From NCBI RefSeq assembly GCF_041381155.1, contig NC_091135.1, positions 10,016,075 through 10,080,074 of the forward strand: a DNA stretch of 64,000 bases, given 5' to 3'. Each line of letters starts with the position of its first letter. Positions within the stretch are counted from its first letter, which is position 1. A program made the position numbers and the translations under genes. The notes beneath the pieces were generated by a model. That model saw only the letters and a list, made by a program, of their open reading frames with translations. It was not told the origin of the DNA and did not search any database. Source of the DNA: Argopecten irradians. Taxonomy: Eukaryota > Mollusca > Bivalvia > Pectinida > Pectinidae. Shown here piece by piece: positions 35,337 to 46,705 of the stretch.

Positions 35337-36479
35337 CCTAGTCTGAAATCAGGATTGTAAGATTCTATTTATCACATTACTTTTATTTAAATATGGCTAA
35401 CGGGCCAGTTACGTGATAAATGAAGTTTTATGACAGAGTATTTGTTGTGGAAATTTTTTCAACTTGTATGAGAATATGAACAGAAATGCCAAGTGGTATA
35501 CTGTAAACCAATTTTCTTTCTTATGCAATTTAAGTTCACAAGTTTTATATCCACAAATTAACATCTACATCTTTTTATATTGATAGAATATTAATTAATT
35601 TTTTTCAAATCCATGATTGTTAATCTTTGTGAACTTGTTTTGAAATAGAAATCACAAAAATTTAGTAGCCGCAAAAGACAGTTGGTTTTCTAAGAGGTCA
35701 AATAAAATACAACAAAGTGTACCAAGTTTTGAAGATTTTCAAGATTGTTTTATTCACTCATAGAGGTGCAATGAGTGTAACAATCAAATATTTTCAACAG
35801 ATCAAGTTCATAACAAGTTTAACATACTACAATACATATAAAAAAAATAAAAGAATATGGTACATAATAAGATCATATCATTTCAAGTGTCAATGGCTTT
35901 AGATCATTACTCAAAAGCCAAAACTGCAATTTTTTTGAAACTGTAACAATATTAGCAAAGTATTTGACTTGATGTATTTAATTGATAATGTGACAGTTTT
36001 TTGTCAGATGACTCAGATCTAATGATAAGACATTCATCATTCTACAATGTAAAAACAAACCAAGGCCACAGCCTGCACATTGTACCTACTTGTGAACATT
36101 CTCTTTAAATAAAAAAAACTATTGAATGAGGATATACCTGAATGTTTGTGTTATCATTTATGAAAGTTAATCAATTTAATAATTATAGTAAATGATATAG
36201 CACCATGACATTTATATAGATTGTTCAATGAATACTGATCAATATCCTTTAACAGTTAACTCCTGTATCATAGAACAGTTCAGTAGATGCTAGACTGGCC
36301 ACAAGACCCTAAGTTTATTGATAAGACTTTCTCAGCAGAGTTCTTCACTAGATTATCTCCCCTGGTTTGAAATCTAGAATCGGATGTGTAGTATAGAGAC
36401 AAAAATAATCAAACCAAATTTTAGTGATGTTTTTCAATATTCTTAGAGACTGGTGGCCAGTCCAAGTAGATGCATGTAA
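35337..36479. other. Spacer between the two convergent transposon genes
   Basis: AT-rich, with no domain-bearing ORF. It should contain the 3' UTRs and poly(A) signals of both genes; AATAAA-like words occur on both strands. Confidence 0.5.
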
Positions 36480-37317
36480 TTACTGTTTAGATTCAAACAA
36501 TGATTTGACAACATGATTTCTGAAGAATTGATCGAGTTTGCTGAGCATTCTATGATAAAATTCCTTGTCAAAACTGGCATGAGCCACACAAATTCCCTTT
36601 TTAGTATACAAGATAAGGTCAGAACATTGCAAGTTATAAATTCCCATTTGGCCTTGGATCTGATGATAATATTCAGAATCTTCTGTAACTATAAGTTCAC
36701 CATTTTCATTGTAAGTACAGCCATTCTGTAAACATACATCCTTTGGATTATCTTCCCTTCTGGTGAAAGGGCACTTCACTTCAATGAGTTTACTGCCATG
36801 ACATTTGCACTGAATGAACCCATCAACAGAACAACCAATATATGGCATGGTTGAATGTAACCGTAAGCCCTTCCTGGATAAACGAGCATGTATGTGAGTT
36901 TTACGACAAACTCTCATATATAGCTGGATAGCTGTGTTCTCCTTCTTCTTACCCCATAGCAGAGGGGGAGCTGAGCATTCCTCGTAGTCTCCTAAGAGTG
37001 TCTTCATCAAGGAAGGGGGGCACTTGTCATTATCCACAGCCTTGCACACTTTAGAAAAGTTGGATGCAGTTATTCTGCCCTTTCGGGAGTTCTTTCCAGT
37101 TTTTGTTCTCTGATTGTGTTAATGTGCATGTTTCAACATGAGATATGTTTTCCTCAGTCAATGAGAGCAGTTCCACAAACTCCTCCTCGGTATTGGCATT
37201 CCTCAGTATATCTGATACAAACAAAGATGGACATTCGTGGCATTGTTCCTCCATATGAACATCAGTGTTAGGTGTGTTGACATCTAGAAGTTCCAAAACC
37301 TGCATATCTGGGGAAAT
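36480..37317 (-). CDS. Nuclease gene exon 4: YqaJ-type exonuclease domain (one frameshift)
   Basis: The acceptor ttttcag precedes ISPDMQVLELLD. An acidic stretch leads to ENKNWKE, after which one base shifts the frame (about 37065-37080). The domain continues GRITASNFSKVC, LLWGKKKENTAIQLY, PYIGCSVDGF and KLIEVKCPF. RITASNF, WGxxxExxA, SxDG and EVKCP are the signature of YqaJ / lambda-exonuclease-like PD-(D/E)XK nucleases, with Asp in SVDG and Glu-Lys in EVK as metal-binding and catalytic residues. It ends at TAA near 36480. In ISL2EU elements such a protein accompanies the transposase; its exact role in transposition is unknown. Confidence 0.88.
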
Positions 37318-37636
37318 CTGAAAATGAAACTAAACTAGATATAGGTATCTATAAAAATAAGACTACAGTGGTATTTACTGCATATTCATATCTAGCAAAT
37401 TACATATGCCTGGACAAACTGTAGCTGTTTTCTCACTCAGTAGTTTAGTATGAATCTAATTTATTTGCATTAGAATCCTCTATAATACTAGACAAACTAG
37501 AATATCATAAACTAATGTTAAACTTAGAATGCAGTGTATTAGTAAAGATAGAACAATTAAATCATGGACAGATGACACTAAAAGATTAAACAAAAATTAA
37601 ACAGTTTTAATATAAGTATTTTGTGTTATTTTGTAC

Positions 37637-37760
37637 CTCTCTAAGGCTTTGAGCAATGTCACTGATATCTGTCTCTGTGTAACTCTGTCTATGGTCCAAA
37701 CAACGAGGGTCAAAGTGTTGAGCACTGGACTGCTGATAGTCGTCGGCTGTACTAGTATAC
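37637..37760 (-). CDS. Nuclease gene exon 3
   Basis: The acceptor is ttggcag and the donor is gagag|gtacaa. With exon 2 it reads RYTSTADDYQQSSAQHFDPRCLDHR and ends QSLRE. The 'FDPR' motif between SWIM and YqaJ parts recurs in animal SWIM-YqaJ proteins. Phases fit exons 2 and 4. Confidence 0.75.
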
Positions 37761-38347
37761 CTGCCAATAAAATATGGTATTATCAAGTGAGTCTATTAAA
37801 TATTAAATTATATTTATCAACTGAGCTGAATTCCTCTGAATGGCTTAAATAATTTTGGTACTAAGTGAATAATGGTAATATATAAAAATGGAACAAGTTA
37901 TAAATCACCTGATAAACAATTAAGCTATAAAAGCTCTTTAGATTCACAGTGATTTTATTTCCTTTTGTAAGTTACACTGTACTATAATTAGCTTACAGAA
38001 CAAATTTTATATACTTTTTGCCCCCCCCCCCCCAAAAAAAAAAAAAAAACATAAAAAAAAAATTCATTTAACTAACATGAAGCTAAAACAATTTACATAC
38101 ATCAGCAAATGTAGTACATTATTTCGGTTTTATTGTTATAATTTTGCAAGTAGATCTAAAACCATGTATAGAGATCGTCTGTAGACTTAATTGAGAACTC
38201 GTTTAATTCGAACACTCGGATAACTCGAAGTTGTATCTCGGTCCCTTCAAGTTTGTATTAACCGAGTTCCACTGTACATAAAACTTGTAAAATTATAATT
38301 GCACATTCAGTTAACTTGTGATACTTATCAAGCGATAGTCAATGTAC
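37761..38347. other. Nuclease gene intron 2
   Basis: It contains a C13/A17 homopolymer pair (about 38020-38050). At 38170-38280 lies a stretch resembling the end of a pogo/Tigger-like repeat ('ttaattcgaacactcggataa ... accgagttccactgtac'). No exon was seen. Confidence 0.45.
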
Positions 38348-38503
38348 CTTGCTTTCATAACCTTCAGTTGCTTTATTGGGACTGGACAGTCATGTTGTCG
38401 TGGACGTTTCACCCAAATGTTGTCACCATCTGTCACCGACTTTACTTCAAATGCCTCAATTTCATATAGTGTAGCCCCAATATGTCTGCATGCACCATCA
38501 GCT
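38348..38503 (-). CDS. Nuclease gene exon 2: SWIM zinc finger, second half
   Basis: The acceptor is gataacag and the donor is gcaag|gtacat. It continues the SWIM finger begun in exon 1: CTC at the end of exon 1 plus GACRHIGATLYEIEAF here gives CxC...GxCxH. Then follow IWVKRPRQHDCPVPIKQLKVMKA. SWIM fingers bind DNA or protein. Phase 2 to phase 2 junctions are consistent. Confidence 0.8.
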
Positions 38504-38829
38504 CTGTTATCAGAAGAAAATTATTTCATTGTATTTCATGTATTGTTTGTACACTGCTGGTACAAGCACACAAATTACTTGGATAAAACAAGAACATTTA
38601 CAATAAATGGTCTTCCAATGCCTATTTGGGGAACTGAAATAGCATAAGCTAAGGAATTGTCAGTATGATATAATATAAGTTTAAGAATATAGTAAACCTC
38701 CAAATATTAACTGCATTGTCACAATAAATTCACACTTTTCAAATTCAGGGATAAGCTTACTTGTTGATTTAAATTTTATATACATGTAGATATTTCTATT
38801 ACAAAAATATACATTATACAATTTCTTAC

Positions 38830-39377
38830 CCTCCTATGCAAGTACAGTAAGCCATCTTGATGTCACCAATATCCTTCCCACAAACAATCCACACGTCGTA
38901 TGCTGACTTCGACAAATAAGTCACATCCTTCTGAGTCGGCTTGACTGTAGCCCTAAATGCGCAAACATCGCTGGAAGGTCGGACTTCGCTGAACTGCAGG
39001 TCTTGAACATGGCCATCAAAATACAGTCTATACTCGTCACACGACTTGTATGCCTTCAGTTTACGTTTATCATATGTTGATATCTTATTTATAAGATAGT
39101 TGAACACGTCATATAAGCTGATGTTTGGAATATAGGATAAATCCGACGTATAATTGTCTAAAACAAATGGATCTGGTATCCCGTACGTTGCAGGTGTACA
39201 CGATTTGTCGCCGCTACATGTCGCACAATCAGGGTCTATGGGCAAGTTTATAGCTTCTACAGCTTGGCACAGATCTATCAAATGTGTTTTCTTCAAATTT
39301 GTTGTCGTTATACCTCTAATCTTTAGAAACCGCTGTAATTCTGGTACTTTCTTCGTAGATACTTCCGCATTCGCCAT
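38830..39377 (-). CDS. Nuclease gene exon 1: SAP-like N-terminus
   Basis: ATG 39377 (MANAEVSTKKVPELQRFL) was chosen because the SAP-like helix-turn-helix (LQRFLKIRGITTTNLKK, THLIDLC) starts at once; an in-frame ATG at 39419 is possible. A Cys-rich segment (DCATCSGDKSC) and a long unassigned region follow. The exon ends KMAYCTCIGG at a GTAAG donor, phase 2. SAP motifs bind AT-rich DNA. The exon is fully open. Confidence 0.8.
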
Positions 39378-39483
39378 GTTGTTTCTATGTAAACAATGAT
39401 GAGTGATGTCGGGTATCACGTGACTAAGCGAATTCTAAGCACGGATCCGGATGCGGACCAAATGTACCTGAAAATGGTCTATT

Positions 39484-39718
39484 GCGCAATCAGTACTTCA
39501 TTCAATATAGGATATAGTGCCAAGAATTTTTTTCGGGATGCAATTAATTATTTTTTTTTATATTTTTAACTTGAAGTAAAATTACAAGCTCAAACTTTCA
39601 ATGATGTGATAGTGTAAAGTAAGTAATTTTTGTAACTGAAAAAAAAAATACTAAATCGTCTGCTCCTGTTTTTGATAGTGAAAAAAGCACCATTTGTCAG
39701 CAATGGAGCATCTTTAAG
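39484..39718 (-). mobile_element. MITE family M1, truncated copy
   Basis: Only the 3' two-thirds of M1 remains (from 'tgcgcaatcagtac' to 'caatggagcatctttaag'). The missing end abuts the right edge of the ISL2EU element, but the complementary M1 half was not found at that element's left edge. Confidence 0.75.
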
Positions 39719-40177
39719 ATACTAGTACACGATGTATAATGTATGGTCATGAAATGTGAAGCAAAACTGTCTTTGTGTACTCCACATTTTCATTTGACAA
39801 GAAAAATCCACGAACAAAACAAACGAGACAAATATAACCATCGACGTTTCTTTATAGTTGACATCATACGTAAACGAGAAAACAAATTATTATTATTTCT
39901 TAGTAACGACACTTTATATTGTTGTGTAGGGTAATTTTAGATGGAAAAAATTATCGCTCTTTACAACGCGTACGGTAGTAACCGTTTTTTGAAGACTAAA
40001 TAAATGTAATATTTTAGCCGATACAACTAGGGTGGGTTAGGTTATTTGTCTCGGTGAGCTTTCCGCCATATGCATTTTGGTGTATAAGTACTACATTTGT
40101 AGAATATGATTTTACTCATTTTTGATCTAGACCCAAAAACGTCTAAAACGGTCTATGGACACTTTAGTAGGTCCAAA

Positions 40178-40282
40178 CACAGGTTTACGACTCGCAAAAA
40201 AAAAATTACTAAAAATAGTATTTTTAGAATTTCTAGCTGTTTTTTTTTTTTTTTTTTTTTTTTTGCGCGTCGTAAACCTGTG
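40178..40282. mobile_element. 105-bp MITE, ends CACAGGTTTACGA
   Basis: The inverted ends are CACAGGTTTACGACTCGC and its near reverse complement GCGCGTCGTAAACCTGTG, separated by A-rich and T-rich runs. There is no coding capacity. Confidence 0.75.
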
Positions 40283-41572
40283 GTCAAATTGATGTAAACT
40301 GTGACTTACTCTCATATCCCTGTAGATCAGGCAATATACTAAAAGAGGTCATGAACTATATTATATAATAACTAATAGTAGAGTTTTCATGGCATCCTGG
40401 ATATTTGATCCATGTAGGTAAAACGCTTGATTACAAAATAACTTCGTCTTTACAATAGACAGATAAATTTTTTTTCTTTTTTTTTTTTTTTTGACAATTT
40501 GAATTATAAAAAGTACATATGTTACAGTTATTACCTACAGTTTGTTATAACTTATTATAAATAAGTAAAGAAAGCGAGTCGTCATCAGATGTACTAAAAT
40601 TGTACAAATATTGATCTACTTTCATGCCTACTTACAAAAACAAAATAAATTATATGTCAGCTCCAACGTACAGGCGATGCGCCCTGGATTCACGGGACTG
40701 ATACAAATGCCAATATTAAGGGAATCCATATAATAATCAGTCAGGAAGACAAAGAAAAAAGAATAAGATAGGCCTAATACCATTTCGTTATGGACGTACT
40801 CACTCTGTGTTGATGCTCGCAAGCAGCCACATGCCCAATACTAAATTATTACTTTTTTAAGTGCTTACAGGTTCCTCAATCGGTTGACACAATAAAACGC
40901 AATTTCTAATGCCGTCTTTTAACATCTATGGACGATTTTTCATATTTCCAATGCTTTGCAACGCACCAGGTTCCATGAAGCAAATGCACACGTTTACACA
41001 TTTGACAGGACTTAAAACTATTTCGCACACCTTGCCGTTTTGAAAACTATAATCTATCCTTTTTAATAAAAAAAAATGTGTTCTCACAAGAATTTCATCT
41101 ATGTCCTTGGTTCGAACTATCCAAAGTAAGATTTATTAGATAAAAAGTCAATGTTTAAACTATATATCACTAGCAAGAAAAAAAGTTTTTAATAGGAAAA
41201 TGCGGACTTGAACGATCCATTGGTGAGACATAACCAGTGCGTGGTTTACCGTAACAACATGTACGCAGTTAATTTGCTTTTATAACTTCTACTAAATGTC
41301 CTAATTAATAAATTAAATTGTATGACAATGTGTATTGATACATTTTACTTTATATGTATCAATTCAAATAAGCATTACCGTGCGAATGGTTTCTAGTAAT
41401 TAAGGGCAGTTTTATGTTACAATAAATATTACATGTATGTTTCTGATCGCAATATATATTTCTATCTGTCAAAGTCCATATATACTGCAGAATAAATAGA
41501 TCTTTTCTCATATCTCTGTAATACATCATCTAGTTTGTCTGTCGTCTGAATGTAGTGGACATATTACCTGGA

Positions 41573-41755
41573 CACGATGTCCACCTGTAGTTGACACCGT
41601 GTTCACACGTAGTGCACTCCGTGTCTACCTGTAGTCTAAACCTCGTGCACTCCGTGTCTACCTGTAGTCTAAACCTCGTGCACTCCGTGTCTACCTGTAG
41701 TCTAAACCTCGTGCACTCCGTGTCCACTCGTAGTTCACACCGTGTGCATAATGTG
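41573..41755. repeat. 33-bp minisatellite
   Basis: Units of 'tgcactccgtgtctacct' plus 'gtagtctaaacctcg' start at 41613, 41646, 41679 and 41712, with degenerate flanking units. Because 33 is a multiple of 3, the complement reads a short repeated peptide (DTECTRFRLQV), which is not considered a gene. Confidence 0.9.
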
Positions 41756-42849
41756 TAACCTTTAGTCTACTACCAACTGTATATGTCATAACATTGATAT
41801 GGTTTGTGTTTAGTTTGTCACCACATTACATAAATAGATGCCGATGTAATTGGAAACGACTTCAACACCCTATACCTACAGCTGTAATGTACCAAGCGAG
41901 AATGATGATATTTTCCCTAAGTGTCTCTTTAAAAGTGTTCGCGGGTGTGTCCCATGGACGTATAAATCCTTAGTATGTCCTAATGTTTCTCTTCTTACGA
42001 TTTTCATGAACTACTAAATCCATGCATTTGTATCAGTGACCTGTCCTGACTAAAAATAGCTATAAAATCCACTTATATGAATAAAAAATGTACAATTATG
42101 TAATTGTGATTAGTGGATAAGATGTGTGAAAACATTATTGTCTAGATCTAAACACAATTTCTATTCACAATTTGTAGAATGTGAATAATTTTATGTTATT
42201 TTTAATTCAATATGAATGACACATTTTTAAATTCTACTTAGGCCTACATAACCACTGATATTATGGGTAATACATTTGAGTGCAACGTTCCCAAAACCTT
42301 TTCATGTACAACTCTAGCAAATGTTTTTTAACTCTCCATATATTGACCGATTAAACACTTAAACATTGTCAACTTTTCTTTTTTTTTCAAATATCTAACA
42401 CAGCTTAAACGAAATAAAAATGTCGCTCTTTTTAAAAACGGACATATCTTTTTCCATAACCTGATTTGTTACATTGTATTTTTCAAATTAAAAAAAATAA
42501 GAAATATAATATATTTGTAGGCTATAATTCAAATTATCAATGATACTTTCATCACGGTGAACCTTCAACATATTTGCAGCAGAAATGAACTTGGGAGATT
42601 TAGTGAGAATTGAAGTAAAAAAGGTAAAATGCCAACTCTGTACATTATATAGTAACATACATTGTACAAACCGTATAAGAAGCACACGATCAAAATAGAC
42701 GCCATACCGACATCTAATAATGCTTATGTTGTACACTGTATTTTTTTAATTTGAAAAGACTGAAAAATATAGTGTCAGGAATATGCTCTCTGTAACACGA
42801 AAAAAATCCGTCTTAAACCGGAACTTTAGTCTCTGTCCTCGATTAAGGC

Positions 42850-42941
42850 CGTCCATCGTTCCTTACTTTACCCGCACCCAAGATGGCTGCCCCCATGTGA
42901 GAGGTTGAAGAGTACTAGTGAAGTTTATGTAACCAACCACC
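42850..42941 (+). other. TMEM177: Probable 5' UTR exon of TMEM177
   Basis: The coding ATG at 44816 lies just after a splice acceptor, so a noncoding upstream exon is needed. This GC-richer stretch contains a YY1-like element and ends at a possible donor (CACC|gtaaga at 42942). Exact limits are inferred. Confidence 0.4.
42880..42891 (+). promoter_or_regulatory. YY1-like motif AAGATGGCTGCC
   Basis: It matches the AAnATGGCnGC core of YY1 sites, common near the start of housekeeping and mitochondrial genes and in the plus orientation here. It is consistent with a TATA-less promoter for TMEM177. Confidence 0.5.
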
Positions 42942-44809
42942 GTAAGAGGTGACAACTCTAAAGTTTGGTGGGTACACAATAATTCACTTAGGACTGTATT
43001 CAAAGTATATATTTCAATTCATCGTATTGGAATAAGGGATCTGTATCGCCAGCTTGTTGTCGGGCTTTCGTAACAGTGTTCGCGTGCAGAATACTGTATG
43101 AGAATGAATTCGTTGTTGTGAAAATACTCCATTCTCGCTTTGTATTAAACTAGCAACTTTGCAGTATCATATAAAAGTATCCATTTTCATATGTACATAT
43201 AGTTAAATTCCAAGCTATCGATATTCCTAATATTGTTTGATTAGTGTCCTTCACTTTGGGTTGTACTAAAATCAGGATAACTTTCGTGTAGCATGTTTTA
43301 TACATTTATTTGTAGCAAACGGTACACGGATACAGTATATAGGCCTACATAGCGTTAAAGTATATACTACTGATCGTAACTAGAACATATTTTTGTGCAT
43401 TATTGTACAGTATGTGAACGGTTTTTACATGCATATATATTTCTATGCAATTCAGAGGTTTATTATGTAAATAAATACTATATATATATCTAAAACATTG
43501 CGATTATAAAATGTGCAGACCTCATCACTGAGGTTTTGTGTGCAATGTATTTTTAAGAATTTCTTACATGCTGTAATATGAATATTTCATTGAGTAATAA
43601 ATATGAGATGTATTCAACTGAACACTGTTTTCACTTTGAAGTCAGTATTCTTTGACAAGAGCAGATAACTCTTGTTCAAGAATAAGGTTTGTTTTTTAAT
43701 ATTTTGGTTTTATAACTTTCAAACAGTCCAAGTCGTTTTGAGAAATCTTTGGGTAGGCAGCGAAGGAAAGCTGGAGTACCAGGAGAAACACATTTACACC
43801 AATCTATTAATTACCTGGTAATATACGCAAATTGTATAACTGTCACACAGTTTTTCACTCTAAATAATGGCCGGAACTTGAGTCTGAGACCAAAATCCAA
43901 ACTTAAAATTTTTTTTGTAGAAAATTTTGGGGGGGGGGGGGGGGGGGGAGGGGAAGTAGGGTCGAGGGTAAAAAATTAGAGTCTGTGGTGTAACCCTAAA
44001 CAGAAAACATTTTTTATTGGCCTTATAATTTTCCTAAAGACTATCAATTTTGAAAGGTAATAATCAATTCTTAAATGGGAGATAACACCACATCTCAAAA
44101 TGCCTTAGACATGGTATATTCACATTTAAATTTGAATAAAGGGGGGGGGGGGAATCTTTTTAAAATGCTTCAGGGAAACTATAAGATTAATGGAAATACA
44201 TGTATATGAATATACATGACCATATGTAGAAAGTTTTCTGTAAATGGTAACTGATTATGAAATTGAATATTAGTAGGTTGTCCTAAATCTTTCATCAATT
44301 GTGATTTTACAACTACAATAAGGTAATCATTATGTTCAAAGCTGAAAAAAATCTACTTCTAATGTGTACCAAAAGAAGTTGATTTTGTTATGATCGAAAT
44401 TTCCGCTTGCATTTGAAAGCCCAATCCAAACATTAAAAAATAATACGAATAATACAAATCACGGAAATATATTGACACAATTAGTTTTAAATAATGCATG
44501 GTAATAAATATGTAAATATCCAATAACATATCTGTTTTGCATTAATTTAATTCTGTTTTATTTTCTGACTCGCTGGTTGGCATGAAAGCCCCAATTTGTC
44601 TATAAAGGCAACCTGTCTATAGTGACCGTTTTTCTGTCTCCCCTTCAGTGGTCGTTATAGAAAGGTTTGACTGTAATATCTATCTAACACTAACAATATA
44701 CATAATATATTACAATGCATACGCCATTCACTCATCCTGAGTAACCAGTGACACCACCAAGAACAAATTTAATTGAGAATGTTACAAAATGTCTTTTGTG
44801 TTTTTCCAG
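42942..44809. other. TMEM177 5' intron (inferred), no gene
   Basis: AT-rich, with G-runs at 43928-43949 and 44142-44152. A fragment at about 44585-44675 ('tctataaaggcaacctgtc ... cagtggtcgttatagaaagg') resembles a stretch at 19790-19910. No coding exon was seen. Confidence 0.45.
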
Positions 44810-44815
44810 ATCATC

Positions 44816-45028
44816 ATGGCATCCAAAATTTTAGAATGGATGAAATCCAATAAGGTGATTTTGACTGCGTTGGGAAATGTTGGTATCCTATACGGAATTA
44901 CAGTGGTACCAGGGACAATCGGACTGACCTCATACAAACAGTACTATCAGCTGAGGATAAAAGAACCCAAATCAGACACGGCCACGATCTGTCAACCTGA
45001 TGACAGACTCAGGCTTTGTATTCGTGAG
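44816..45028 (+). CDS. TMEM177: TMEM177 coding exon 1
   Basis: TMEM177 is a mitochondrial inner-membrane protein that associates with COX20 and supports COX2 assembly. The acceptor tttttccag (ends 44809) is followed by ATG at 44816. The exon encodes MASKILEWMKSNKVILTALG and a hydrophobic segment (GNVGILYGITVVPGTIGL), 71 residues, to a GAG|gtaaga donor, phase 0. An in-frame ATG at 44789 lies in the intron and is rejected. Exons 2 (46121) and 3 (47779) complete a 371-residue protein, longer than the 311 residues of the human protein. Confidence 0.85.
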
Positions 45029-45427
45029 GTAAGATTAAGATTGAGAAGTTGCATAACTAATTATCTGGCCATAGCATGGTTAGGATACACATACATATCT
45101 GTATGCACCAAATTTGAAATTATCAATCTCCAATTTGATTGAAATGATTTTTTTGTATCTGTTCTACTTAAAAAAAATAATGGAAACTTAATACTATTTA
45201 TATTTACTATTTTGTACATTGTAACTTGATCAATCAAATGTGAGCATTTTCAGTTCTTTTGATTTGGCCAATAGGCCTTTTCTTAAATGTCCCATACAGT
45301 TTTAAAAAAACTATTGAAAGCTGAGCTGTTTAATCCACTGACTAATATATATAATGATATGATTCCTTTACTAAAAAAATGAAGAGTTTTAAAAGTATTT
45401 CAAGCTGCAAGATTTGTGTCAGTTTTT

Positions 45428-46080
45428 AGCTCGCCTATTCAAAGAATAGGGGGAGCTAATGTTGTCACCCCGACGTCGGCGTCAGCGTTGTGTCCCATTT
45501 CACGTTAAAGTTTTTGAGCAAGTTTCTGTTTCGTCAATTGTTTAAGCTTAAGTCATCATAAATGTTTATGATTTTATTTTCCTAATGTGTATGGATGCTG
45601 AACGTGATAATACAACCAATTTGGGGCCCTTTAGGGGGTTTTTGAGTCTGTTAATTTGTCATATTTCCATGTTAAAGTTTTTGAGCAAGTTTCTATTTTG
45701 TCTATTGTTTAAGCTTAAGTCATCATAAATGTTTATGATTTTATTTTCCTAATGTGTATGGATGCTGAACGTGATAATACAACTAATTTGGGGCCCTTTA
45801 GGGGGTTTTTGGGTCTGTTATTTGTCATATTTCCATGTTAAAGTTTTTGAGCAAGTGTCTATTTTGTCAATTGTTTAAGCTTAAGTCATCATAAATGTTT
45901 ATGATTTTATTTTCCTAATGTGTATGGATGCTGAACGTGACAATACAACCAATTTGGGGCCCTTTAGGGGGGTTTTGAGTCTGTTAATTTGTCATATTTC
46001 CATGTTTAAATAGTAAATACTTGAACATCAACTTCTTCTGAATAGGCGAGCTTTGCTGTTCTCCAACAGCTCTTGTTATT
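45428..46080 (+). mobile_element. Pearl/Helitron-like non-autonomous element in TMEM177 intron 1
   Basis: It starts AGCTCGCCTATTC and has the exact inverted match GAATAGGCGAGCT at 46040-46052, followed by a hairpin-forming tail (gctgttctccaacagc). Inside are three 166-bp direct units starting at 45504, 45671 and 45837 (gttaaagtttttgagcaag...). Core units of about 160 bp with distinct flanks and a 3' hairpin are features of the bivalve pearl elements and Helitron-like HINEs. No ORF. Confidence 0.75.
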
Positions 46081-46120
46081 TTTATCAGAATCTTAATGTT
46101 TTGTTTTCTGTTACACATAG

Positions 46121-46165
46121 GTGAGAAAAGATTTCCAGAAATGGAAGACAGATCAGAAAGACAAG
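46121..46165 (+). CDS. TMEM177: TMEM177 coding exon 2 (45-base microexon)
   Basis: A 45-base exon lies between acceptor ttacacatag and donor acaag|gtaata and reads VRKDFQKWKTDQKDK, phase 0 at both ends. It is the only short exon in the intron that links exons 1 and 3 in frame. It gives a basic and acidic helical segment after the first membrane segment. Confidence 0.7.
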
Positions 46166-46254
46166 GTAATATATTGATGTGCAATCAATCATATTTGTGA
46201 CTATCAATTGAGTTCTTTAGTAGTTGGGTGGTAGAGGTATATGAAAATCTTCAA

Positions 46255-46630
46255 TTTGCCCTCCATCTCTTGGTTCCACTTATCTTCTATTTGCCCTTCA
46301 CTTCTTTGTCCAGCTTAGGTCTTATTTGCCCTCTATGCCTTGGCCCAACATATCTTCTAATTGACATGCACATCTTGGCCCAACATATCTCCTATTTGAC
46401 CTCCACATCTTTGTCCAACATATCTTCAACTTGACCTTCACATCTTTGTCCAACACATCTGCAACTTGCACTACACGTCTTGGTCCAACGTATCTGCAAA
46501 TTACTCTCCACTCTTGGTCCAACATGTCTGCTACTTGCCCTCTACCTGTTGGCAAAACTTATTTCGATTTGCCTTGCCCATCTTGGTCCAACATATATAT
46601 ATGATCTTATTCTATTTGTCCTCTACCTCT
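46255..46630 (+). repeat. Degenerate ~38-bp minisatellite in TMEM177 intron 2
   Basis: About ten imperfect units built on 'cttggtccaacatatct' and 'tctatttgccctccacat'. Divergence between units is high, so the array is old. ORFs across it are by-products. Confidence 0.8.
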
Positions 46631-46705
46631 TATAAACATAAAAACCTCATTGGGCTATTGCCAGGAGTCATTATCTATAGGTCAGTGGTTTTTTTACAAC
46701 TTACA

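Larger units (their letters stand above)
32240..39475. mobile_element. ISL2EU/Harbinger-type two-gene DNA transposon
   Basis: Two convergent multi-exon genes, a THAP-DDE transposase (+) and a SAP-SWIM-YqaJ nuclease (minus), match the two-protein layout known for ISL2EU elements. The regions just outside both start codons are mirror images: left 'gtcacgtgagagacccgacat' at about 32639, right reverse complement 'gtcacgtgatacccgacat' at about 39403-39424. The outer edges are uncertain. 'gtacccaaatcggatcacgg' near 32250 and the reverse complement of 'cggatccggatgcggacc' near 39440 are only loosely similar. One one-base shift is visible in each gene, so it is probably a recently active copy that is now inactive, or one affected by sequence error. 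The position follows the last visible CMPK2 exon. Confidence 0.75.
39719..42840. other. Intergenic, repeats only
   Basis: This holds a 105-bp MITE (40178-40282) and a 33-bp minisatellite (41573-41755). No exon of the CMPK2-like gene or any other gene was recognised. Confidence 0.5.

Noticed and set aside
41530-41727. Repeated peptide gene (DTECTRFRLQV units)
   Set aside because: The 33-bp minisatellite unit is a multiple of three, so an open repeated frame is expected by chance.
44789-44815. Upstream in-frame ATG as TMEM177 start
   Set aside because: It lies in the polypyrimidine tract before the acceptor at 44808-44809, so it should be intronic.
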